32,227 bases of DNA from Neptuniibacter sp. UBA6509. GTDB taxonomy: Bacteria; Pseudomonadota; Gammaproteobacteria; Pseudomonadales; Balneatricaceae. Below are positions 17,874 to 24,106 of the stretch, one piece after another. The stretch spans positions 1 to 32,227 of the forward strand of contig DJLT01000072.1 of assembly GCA_002435145.1 (NCBI GenBank). The letters run 5' to 3'. Every line of letters begins with the position of its first letter. Within the stretch, counting starts at the first letter, position 1. The notes beneath the pieces were generated by a model. The model ran no database searches. It worked only from the letters and a program-made list of their open reading frames with translations, and was not told the DNA's origin. The position numbers were made by a program, and so were the translations under genes.

Positions 17874-18233
17874 TTAAGCCAGTGCATTAATTTGTACAAG
17901 AAGGTCATCTTCAGTAAATGGCTTAGCAATCATCGCTGTAGCCCCCTGAAGTTGTGCCCAAACTTTATCAGCCTCTTCCTTCTTACTTGATACAATTACA
18001 ACTGGAATATCTTTTGTATCGTCATTTGAAGTAATTTGACGGCATGCAGAAAAGCCATCCATCTCAGGCATAACAATATCCATAAAAATCAAATCCGGCT
18101 GCTCACTCTTTGCCTTTTCCAGACCTTGCTTGCCATCACTCGCAACAACTACCTCAACACCACAAGAAGCAAGGACGGTACAAATATGTTTTTGCTGAAC
18201 AGGATCATCTTCCACTACTAGAACTTTTTTCAC
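17874..18233 (-). CDS. pilH: Single-domain response regulator (PilH type)
   Basis: A 119-residue CheY-like receiver without output domain. The acidic pocket (EDD near the start), the phosphoacceptor Asp in LIFMDIVMPEMDGF (residue 52 from the chosen start), Ser in IVSS and the Lys in MIAKPF are all present. The segment DKVWAQLQGATAMIAKPF matches the PilH signature. I choose GTG 18233 over TTG 18236: GGAG lies seven bases upstream of the GTG. In P. aeruginosa PilH acts as a phosphate sink or antagonist of PilG in twitching motility. Here it is the second gene of the operon. Confidence 0.87.
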   Translation of the reverse strand: MKKVLVVEDDPVQQKHICTVLASCGVEVVVASDGKQGLEKAKSEQPDLIFMDIVMPEMDGFSACRQITSNDDTKDIPVVIVSSKKEEADKVWAQLQGATAMIAKPFTEDDLLVQINALA

Positions 18234-18251
18234 CAACGTACTCCACTCACA

Positions 18252-19055
18252 TTAAGCTTTTTGAAACTCATCAACCCAATTAGATACTCTGTTGATTACC
18301 TTTTGAAACTCTTCGGGCTCTATAGGCTTCGTCAAATAGGTAGAACAACCTGACATTATTCCTTTCACCTCATCCATAGGGGAGGTTTTTGATGTCAGCA
18401 TAATAATTGGCGTTTTCTTAAATTCAGGACGCTTACGCATCTCGGTACAAGTTTCAAAACCATCAATACCGGGCATAACAACATCAAGAAAAATAAAATC
18501 ATAACTATGACTAGCAATCTTCTCTAAAGCTTCCTCTCCAGTTGCTGCAAAATGAACATGCACAGGTAATGGCAGCTGTTGTAACTCTTTATTCAGTGCT
18601 TGCTGCATAATCTCATTGTCATCTACAACCAACACTTGGAAGCTCGTGCGACCAGAAGGTGGGAGCTCTTGCTCTACTTTCTCTACTGGTTTTTCATACT
18701 TACTAAACTTGTTTTCATCCTCATCAACACTACTCACTTCCATCTCTTCATTTTCACGGGTCATCTTATCTAATGCCCGCAATACACGAGAAGAAACTAA
18801 GGGGTAACCTAGATGGGTGTAGCTTTTATCTTTTGGCTTGCCTCTACCGACTAAAATCAACCGTGAATGGTAGCCTGACGGGAGGTCTTCCAGCTCTAGG
18901 TGCTCATTAAGATCAAAGCCAAAAACCAACATTAAATCAGGAAGGTCTGAAAAATCCGGTTCAACAAGCGTATATCGCGTTTGTTTAGAAAGCTTGAAGA
19001 TTTTTTCCAGCTTTACACGCTGATCATCAGGAAAACCGACGGAACCTATCTGCAT
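18252..19055 (-). CDS. pilG: PilG-like response regulator with N-terminal pseudo-receiver domain
   Basis: A 267-residue protein and first gene of the chemosensory operon. The C-terminal receiver (about 138-260) has DD at 145-146, phosphoacceptor D191 in FIFLDVVMPGIDGF, and K243 in TYLTKPI; FKKTPIIMLTSK and the spacing to TYLTKP match PilG. Pseudomonas PilG has only this domain. The extra N-terminus (1-98) shows the alternating strand-helix pattern of another receiver-like fold (IGSVGF, LMLVFGF, SRLILVG, YPLVSSRVLRALDKM) without acidic pocket or phosphoacceptor, followed by an acidic linker (100-133). I start at ATG 19055, because GAGG stands five bases upstream; an ATG 63 bases earlier lacks a ribosome site. 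Confidence 0.82.
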   Translation of the reverse strand: MQIGSVGFPDDQRVKLEKIFKLSKQTRYTLVEPDFSDLPDLMLVFGFDLNEHLELEDLPSGYHSRLILVGRGKPKDKSYTHLGYPLVSSRVLRALDKMTRENEEMEVSSVDEDENKFSKYEKPVEKVEQELPPSGRTSFQVLVVDDNEIMQQALNKELQQLPLPVHVHFAATGEEALEKIASHSYDFIFLDVVMPGIDGFETCTEMRKRPEFKKTPIIMLTSKTSPMDEVKGIMSGCSTYLTKPIEPEEFQKVINRVSNWVDEFQKA

Positions 19056-19131
19056 ATACACCTCAATAACCTTGTAAATAACAAGGAAATGAAAGAATGA
19101 TGAAAGAAAGGGTGACATAGAGATATGTCTA

Positions 19132-19159
19132 ATTTTAAAAGCACTACATTACGAGTAAA
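19132..19159 (-). promoter_or_regulatory. Candidate sigma-70 promoter of the chemosensory operon
   Basis: On the minus strand TTTACT (19159-19154) and TAAAAT (19137-19132) are separated by 16 bases, roughly 75 bases before the PilG-like start. Matches are 4/6 and 5/6 to consensus. In such AT-rich DNA this could be chance. Confidence 0.3.
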
Positions 19160-19345
19160 TGACACTATATGAGAGTTATATAGATATCTTTTAAACGCAG
19201 CGGTAGCGTTGCGACAACGTGCTGCACTAGCACTAACAGAGTAAAACTTAGCGTTCATAAATTAGTAAAACTGTCGCGCAAAGTTAATTATTGCGATCAG
19301 TTTCAATCCCTACTATTTTTATAGTTATTTTTTATTTTTTTTATA

Positions 19346-19364
19346 AGTGACGTCCCACGTCACT
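19346..19364. repeat. Perfect inverted repeat AGTGACGT-CCC-ACGTCACT (operator-like)
   Basis: Eight-base arms AGTGACGT (19346-19353) and ACGTCACT (19357-19364) flank CCC. There is no T run on the 3' side of either strand, so it is not a terminator. It lies between the chemosensory promoter region and the end of the DUF416 operon and looks like a dimer-binding site. Confidence 0.6.
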
Positions 19365-19462
19365 ATTAACTACATATAACTGTACAGCCTTTATGCTAAC
19401 AAATAACTAAAGTTGTACAGAAACAGCAGCTTATCTTATATCAGAAAATTATATATAAGGGA

Positions 19463-19496
19463 AAACAAAAAAAGCGAACATAATGATGTTCGCTTT
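19463..19496 (-). terminator. Rho-independent terminator of the DUF416 operon
   Basis: An 11-bp perfect stem, AAAGCGAACAT (19471-19481) with ATGTTCGCTTT (19486-19496), and a 4-base loop. On the minus strand it is followed by a T-rich run. It lies ten bases after the stop of the last gene. Confidence 0.85.
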
Positions 19497-19505
19497 AATT
19501 ATCTA

Positions 19506-19931
19506 TTACTTAGAGCAGAAAAACTGCTGTTGCCGCATCAGTAATCGGCACCCTTCTCCACGAATATCTCGCCCCCAACAACTCTCCCTTGCCCAGGTTT
19601 TATCATCCTCTGAACGCTCTTCGTTGTAGGCAGGAACGTTTTCACAGAAAGACTCCTCAGGCGACGCATGGGCTAAACAAGCGTTAAGAAATTTCCCATG
19701 TTTTACCGTGCAGGTAAAACCAGAACATTGATCAAAACTGGTTAACGTTTCTTCTAAACACGCCTGCTGACCTTCAGCTTTTCCTAAAGCCAAACCGCGC
19801 TTTTCATACTCTTCCACTTCTTGAGCTAATTCTGCATTCCAACCCGGTAGCCAAGAATCTTGCGTTAACCAAGCGCCAAAAATACCTATGATAATGACGA
19901 GAATAACGCCCCATACCAACTTCTTAATCAT
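19506..19931 (-). CDS. Membrane-anchored cysteine-rich periplasmic protein, unknown
   Basis: A 141-residue protein I do not recognise. Residues 5-23 form a single membrane anchor (LVWGVILVIIIGIFGAWL) after a basic start, so the rest should face the periplasm. That part has eight cysteines (58, 69, 74, 85, 96, 118, 128, 139), enough for four disulfides, and is otherwise hydrophilic. It overlaps the upstream 92-residue gene by eight bases and is the last gene of a three-gene operon headed by a DUF416 gene, followed directly by a strong terminator. The cysteines and topology point to an oxidatively folded envelope protein; no function can be assigned. Confidence 0.72.
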   Translation of the reverse strand: MIKKLVWGVILVIIIGIFGAWLTQDSWLPGWNAELAQEVEEYEKRGLALGKAEGQQACLEETLTSFDQCSGFTCTVKHGKFLNACLAHASPEESFCENVPAYNEERSEDDKTWARESCWGRDIRGEGCRLLMRQQQFFCSK

Positions 19932-20202
19932 TAATTGATCCTTGTGGCGGACGCCAGAGTAAACCTTTCATACATAAAAGAAGCCCAACAACTGAAAGTA
20001 ACATTGACCCATTAACAAGCAATGGGTAACGCGCCATCAAAGGTATAAATGGATGCTTTTGCTCTAGATCACATTCATTCAACAGATAATTGAAAGAGCC
20101 ATTATTAGCAAGGCAAGCCTCAACAGCCGATTGATCAATAAAGAAAAACGTCATTAGAACCAACGAAGGGACAACAAGAAGGAACAAACCCACCTTTAAC
20201 AT
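19924..20202 (-). CDS. Small two-helix membrane protein, unknown
   Basis: A 92-residue protein with hydrophobic segments at about 5-23 and 60-83 and an intervening loop that holds two cysteines (C30, C44), probably periplasmic. I recognise no family. It starts three bases after the DUF416 stop and overlaps the next gene by eight bases, so all three are almost certainly one transcript. The paired loop cysteines echo the cysteine-rich domain of the next protein, suggesting (inference only) that the two proteins interact in the envelope. Confidence 0.7.
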   Translation of the reverse strand: MLKVGLFLLVVPSLVLMTFFFIDQSAVEACLANNGSFNYLLNECDLEQKHPFIPLMARYPLLVNGSMLLSVVGLLLCMKGLLWRPPQGSIND

Positions 20203-20205
20203 AAC

Positions 20206-20802
20206 TTACTCGCTACTACTGATACCTAAATTACTATAACCATCATTGTGAGCAAGCTCTCTAAGCTCAGCTAAGGCTTCTCTTCTAGGTAGATCATCTT
20301 GAACAATTTCTATAATGTCAGCATGAAAATCATCTTCTTGCTGCATCAGGTCATGAGTATTTATAAAGCGTACCAACTCATCATCTGAAATCTGATCATC
20401 TGCATTCATTTCGATAAATGTAGCTACCGCTTCCCTAGACATATTCGAAACATTAAACACTTCACCTGCATCTGCAGATAAAACCGTATTGAGTGTGGAA
20501 TATAACGACACTATGGCATCAAGTGCTGGGGAGGCACCGTACATATCAAACTCTTCTAAGTTCGGCATGTTTGCTTCCACTTTATCAAGCTGAACTTCAA
20601 AGTTCATTTTTGCGCCAGTATTATTAAGATGGTCCCAAACAGCATCAAGAATTTGACGCATCTTATTGGTATCACCAAATTCCATAATCCGGGAGAATAA
20701 AGCAAAGTTAGGGAACATTCGTTCAGACATCGCCACACAATAAGCAGCTAACTGCCAATCTTTAAGATCGTAGAACTCTTTATCAACCCGCGGATCAGAC
20801 AT
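20206..20802 (-). CDS. DUF416 family protein (YjaG-like)
   Basis: A 198-residue cytoplasmic, acidic helical protein of the DUF416 family represented by E. coli YjaG. Recognisable segments are LKDWQLAAYCVAMSERMFPN, AVWDHLNNTGAKMNFEVQLDK and EEFDMYGASPALDAIVSLYS, with many conserved aromatic and acidic residues. No biochemical function is established for the family. It is the first gene of the operon, with two small membrane genes following at short spacing, a neighbourhood I do not know from E. coli. It is divergent from hexR with about 270 bases between. Confidence 0.88.
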   Translation of the reverse strand: MSDPRVDKEFYDLKDWQLAAYCVAMSERMFPNFALFSRIMEFGDTNKMRQILDAVWDHLNNTGAKMNFEVQLDKVEANMPNLEEFDMYGASPALDAIVSLYSTLNTVLSADAGEVFNVSNMSREAVATFIEMNADDQISDDELVRFINTHDLMQQEDDFHADIIEIVQDDLPRREALAELRELAHNDGYSNLGISSSE

Positions 20803-21002
20803 TTAATTCACCCAGTCTATTGGAAAGGCCGTATTGTACCAATTTTAAGTAGTTTTGCAGTGAATAATGTCAATCACAGTAGCCTAAGCGTTCACGTTTT
20901 ATCTCCTAAATAAAAAACATATATGCTAGAAAAGCGACAATTCTCCCTCGGGGATGCTCTGAGTTGTAGAAGCTTGTTATACTTTAGGAAGGGCGCTTAC
21001 TA

Positions 21003-21028
21003 ATCCTCTCTTTGAGGATGTTTATAAT
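21003..21028 (+). promoter_or_regulatory. hexR upstream hairpin and perfect -10 hexamer
   Basis: TATAAT at 21023-21028 is a consensus -10, about 43 bases before the hexR start. No good -35 lies 16-18 bases upstream. Just before it, ATCCTC (21003-21008) and GAGGAT (21014-21019) form a 6-bp inverted repeat covering the -35 region, possibly a repressor or activator site. Confidence 0.35.
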
Positions 21029-21070
21029 TCTTCCTTAAGTGCACCTGAAATACACTAGAGAGGTGGGTAG

Positions 21071-21964
21071 TTGAATTCGTTTAATCTGCTTAAGTCCATT
21101 GCTGAAGCCCATGCAAACTTAAGAAAATCAGAACAGAAAGTCGCTAATTTTGTATTAGAACACCCAAATGAGGTGATCCATATGCGTATTGTCGACTTAG
21201 CCTCTGAAGCGAATGTCAGCGAACCTACAGTCGTCAGGTTCTGTCGTGCTCTACATTACGATGGGTTTCAGGATTTCAAACTGACCCTTGCTCAAGGTTT
21301 GGCAAGCAATACCAATTTCGAACAGTTCTCACTGAATACAAAAGATACTGTTATGGAGTTCAAAGAGAAGATCGTTGACTCCATGATTGGCAACCTGCTT
21401 AACATAAAAGAGCAGCTCGATACTGAAACTCTCGAATCGGCCATTGATAGCTTAGCCAATGCCAGAAGGGTAGAGTTTTATGGTTTTGGCGCATCGGCTC
21501 CGGTTTGCACTGATGCGGCACACAAGTTTCACCGTTTAAAGGTTTCAAGTACATCTTATTCAGATCCACATATGCAAGCCATATCAGCTGTATCTTTGGA
21601 TGAACGGGATGTTGTGGTTGCTATATCACAAACGGGCCGTACTAAAGACCTTTTACATACGGTTCAATTAGTTAGAGACACAGGAACCACTGTCATTAGT
21701 CTATGTCCAAGTAACACCCCATTATCTGAAGCCGCAACAATTCCAATTCATATCGATTTAGAGGAAGACAAAGATTTGAGTACGCTTATGTCCTCTCGAG
21801 TTCTTCATTTAGTCGTTATTGACATACTCGCAGTGGGTGTAGCTATGAAATTAGGCCCTGGTTTAATCGACCACCTTAAAACAATTAAGCGTAGCCTTCG
21901 TTCTCTCAGGCAAAATGATAAACGCCTTCCGCACCGCCGCGCTTCCGACTTAACCGGTGAATAG
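21071..21964 (+). CDS. hexR: HexR-like MurR/RpiR family transcriptional regulator
   Basis: A 297-residue regulator. The N-terminal RpiR-type HTH (about 1-77) contains LRKSEQKVANFVLEHP and ANVSEPTVVRFCRAL. The C-terminal SIS sugar-phosphate domain (about 125-260) has FYGFGASAPVCTDAAHKFHRL, SYSDPHMQAISA and VVVAISQTGRTKDLL. These match HexR of pseudomonads and Shewanella, which represses central carbon genes (zwf, edd, gap) and is released by KDPG. Here no such target is adjacent. The start is a TTG at 21071 with a strong AGAGGTGG four bases upstream, and no other in-frame start fits. The name is by homology; the regulon is unknown. Confidence 0.87.
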   Translation: MNSFNLLKSIAEAHANLRKSEQKVANFVLEHPNEVIHMRIVDLASEANVSEPTVVRFCRALHYDGFQDFKLTLAQGLASNTNFEQFSLNTKDTVMEFKEKIVDSMIGNLLNIKEQLDTETLESAIDSLANARRVEFYGFGASAPVCTDAAHKFHRLKVSSTSYSDPHMQAISAVSLDERDVVVAISQTGRTKDLLHTVQLVRDTGTTVISLCPSNTPLSEAATIPIHIDLEEDKDLSTLMSSRVLHLVVIDILAVGVAMKLGPGLIDHLKTIKRSLRSLRQNDKRLPHRRASDLTGE

Positions 21965-21984
21965 TCCTCAACAAAGATATACGT

Positions 21985-22015
21985 CCGATCTTCATATCAA
22001 TTGTTGAAAGATCGG
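21985..22015. terminator. Intergenic hairpin between convergent hexR and SH3 gene
   Basis: CCGATCTTCA (21985-21994) pairs with TGAAAGATCGG (22005-22015) with one bulged A. There is no T run on either strand, so it is terminator-like at best. Confidence 0.35.
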
Positions 22016-22084
22016 GCACTACTCTACTAAACCCACTTAAAGATAAGCCTACTTACAAAATTCTATCTATCATTCAAAATATGA

Positions 22085-23302
22085 TCACCACGACCTAAAG
22101 CCCCGGTCGTTCTGCAAATTTTCATCCAGACGGTTTTGCAAGTCATCCATCCAATTTAATCGATCAAGACGATCCTGAAGCTCATCTATGCTCCTATCCA
22201 GTCTTGCAGAATCGTCTTCTCTTTCTCTTTTCCTGCGCGCCAAAACATCCCATAACCCTCCGACATCATCTTGGCACTCACAACGTCCTGGAACGCCCCA
22301 ATTGACGCCACCACTCGCTTCTTTCCATGAGCCATCAAGACTTATGATGAGTTCCTCCAAATCTTCAACATCATTGTCAAACTCATTATCTAAGCAGCGA
22401 CTATAACGTCTTACTCTCTCAACAAATTTCTTACCGTCATAAGAATCAGCATTAACACTTGGAAGATCCGGCATCTCACAGTCATAATCATAAAAATCGA
22501 AGTCACGAATCTTAGCCTGTACATTTCGGAGATATTGTTTTTCCCGCGCTTTCGCCGCCTCAATCCGTACCAGTGCATCATTTCTATTAGCCTGCTCCTG
22601 TTTTTTCACCGTAATATCCTGGGTATCATCAACGGGAGGAATTATTGGCTGATTAACAGCAAACTCTTTTATACCTTGTGGCTTTTTATCGAGTAAAGCA
22701 GGCGCTTTTGCAGGGGAATGAACAATGTTTTGAGAATTACTCTCATCATCTCGTTCTTGAAGAAGTGATCCATGAATATAGCCACCCGTTTGCTCACTTA
22801 ACTGAATGAGGTACCAATTAGTATTATCAATTTTTCCAAGAACAGCCACGACATCATTACGAGATAAGGTACCCATTTTTTTGTGATCGGTACTGGGTCC
22901 TAATCTGACATTGGCTTTAGACTTCGCGACAATTTTCATCTCCTTATCCATAAGCTCAAACGTATAATGCTCCTCCGCTTTCTCCCTGACAGCGACACGA
23001 ACAACCGCGTCATTATGCATAACCACAAGCTTTTGAGACCAAGCAGGATCCGCTCCAAACATTGTTAACACCTGAGCTTTAGTTTCTATTGGTAGCACAA
23101 ACGATGACAATAGATTAGCCACGACAAAAGCCGTTATCGGCCATCGGTAGATACTCTCTTGATTCAACCCAGAAAAAACAAAACGCGCTAAAAATGCGAT
23201 GACGCCTATGTAGACCAGCATAATAGTTGCAAGAGTCATCAGCCCTTCTGTTAAATATGTGGTTATCCCCATATCCTTAATAACCGGCACCGTAAATCCC
23301 AA
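22085..23302 (-). CDS. Membrane protein with bacterial SH3 domain and C-terminal coiled coil, 5' end apparently frameshifted
   Basis: A 405-residue frame of unknown function starting at TTG 23302. Two membrane segments (about 21-44 and 55-75) are followed by an SH3b-like domain (about 123-183, SKANVRLGPSTDHKKMG then GGYIHGSLLQ), a low-complexity linker, and a very charged C-terminus with a coiled coil (about 350-400). SH3b domains usually bind cell-wall or envelope ligands. The TTG start is doubtful: the same frame continues upstream through a third hydrophobic segment (KYLAFFFALPAAACGFILGF). A good ATG with AAGG upstream at 23373 opens the adjacent frame (MSDDQGK) but meets TAG at 23344-23346. 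Adding one A to the GGGAAAAG run would join them. So either a one-base deletion, a sequencing error, or a short TTG-started form. Confidence 0.72.
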   Translation of the reverse strand: MGFTVPVIKDMGITTYLTEGLMTLATIMLVYIGVIAFLARFVFSGLNQESIYRWPITAFVVANLLSSFVLPIETKAQVLTMFGADPAWSQKLVVMHNDAVVRVAVREKAEEHYTFELMDKEMKIVAKSKANVRLGPSTDHKKMGTLSRNDVVAVLGKIDNTNWYLIQLSEQTGGYIHGSLLQERDDESNSQNIVHSPAKAPALLDKKPQGIKEFAVNQPIIPPVDDTQDITVKKQEQANRNDALVRIEAAKAREKQYLRNVQAKIRDFDFYDYDCEMPDLPSVNADSYDGKKFVERVRRYSRCLDNEFDNDVEDLEELIISLDGSWKEASGGVNWGVPGRCECQDDVGGLWDVLARRKREREDDSARLDRSIDELQDRLDRLNWMDDLQNRLDENLQNDRGFRSW

Positions 23303-23373
23303 TATAAAGCCGCAGGCTGCTGCTGGAAGAGCGAAAAAAAACGCTAGATACTTTTCCCTTGATCATCACTCAT

Positions 23374-23827
23374 TTAATACACCCTTTTTTACACATCGAC
23401 ATCCTTGATAAACGTACAAATAATACTCAATTTTTATCGAATATATAAAGAAAAAAGCATCAAATATGCAAATTACTGCGCTGCCAAACAATAGGGATAA
23501 GCAGGCGTTTGAAGACTCCCTGATCTAAGCGTATTTACCAGATACTGGTAAGCAGGACCTTACGGTTTTGTCACTTTTTTTACATCTTTTCGTCATCTCT
23601 TTGAAACAGCCCCTCCCTAAGATAAGCCATCGAAATCATTCAAATTCAGCCTAAATTGTTTGAAATTTAGCCAAAGCTATTATAAAACTAATATTAGGTT
23701 GTTTAAAAAAAGAGCATAAGTTTGTTTATCAAACCATTATGTTCACTCACCAGTGCCCTTCTAATAGGTACATTTTCTCCGTACTAGTTGGGCCTTCTGA
23801 CCGTTAGGATAAGATCAGGAGCTTATA
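23374..23827. other. Intergenic region, no gene found
   Basis: About 450 AT-rich bases between the SH3 gene and the 65-residue gene, so it should hold divergent promoters. Two imperfect hairpins are visible: CTAAATT (23651-23657) with AATTTAG (23664-23670), and CATAAGTTTG (23715-23724) with CAAACCATTATG (23730-23741), the latter with a 2-base bulge. No convincing -35/-10 pair was found. Confidence 0.6.
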
Positions 23828-24025
23828 ATGCTGAGCAAAACAGAAGACCTAAACGAAACTCAAACTGAAGTATTCGACCTCATTGTAGGTTTTGAAGAAA
23901 AAGAACAACTCTCTCGCAAAAAGCTAGCTTCAAGGAGAGCATTAAAAACACGCCGGGCGATAGAACAACGCTTCGAAGAGAAAGAGCTTGCTGCCAATAT
24001 AGAAGAATGTTGGTTAGAAAATTAA
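23828..24025 (+). CDS. Small charged protein, PA3496-like family
   Basis: A 65-residue, highly charged, helical cytoplasmic protein. The central KKLASRRALKTRRAIEQRFEEKEL resembles the ARRKIE...EEKRL core of the PA3496-type putative envelope-integrity family of pseudomonads; this is a weak match by eye. The gene is probably real because it has a strong AGGAG six bases before its ATG and a textbook terminator ten bases after its stop. It is monocistronic. Function unknown. Confidence 0.75.
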   Translation: MLSKTEDLNETQTEVFDLIVGFEEKEQLSRKKLASRRALKTRRAIEQRFEEKELAANIEECWLEN

Positions 24026-24034
24026 AACGATAAG

Positions 24035-24064
24035 AAAACGCCAGTCGATAGACTGGCGTTTTTT
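24035..24064 (+). terminator. Rho-independent terminator
   Basis: AAAACGCCAGTC (24035-24046) pairs with GACTGGCGTTTT (24051-24062) across the loop GATA, ending in six T. It ends the 65-residue gene. Confidence 0.92.
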
Positions 24065-24106
24065 AAATACCTAAGAGCGATCGCCCTTAGTAAATAGCAC
24101 TTAGGC

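Larger units (their letters stand above)
19056..19505. other. AT-rich intergenic region upstream of the chemosensory operon
   Basis: About 450 bases with no credible gene. It holds the presumed chemosensory promoter on the minus strand, a strong palindrome at 19346-19364, two direct copies of TGTACAG (19381-19387 and 19414-19420), and at its right end the terminator of the DUF416 operon. The long T and A runs at 19318-19345 are notable. Confidence 0.7.

Noticed and set aside
19056-19118. An upstream ATG that would extend the PilG-like protein by 21 residues.
   Set aside because: It lacks a ribosome site, while ATG 19055 has GAGG five bases upstream; the added residues look like translated spacer.
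23350-23360. Programmed ribosomal frameshift in the SH3 gene.
   Set aside because: The GGGAAAAG tract does not form a proper X-XXY-YYZ slippery heptamer in the starting frame, so a mutation or read error is more likely.
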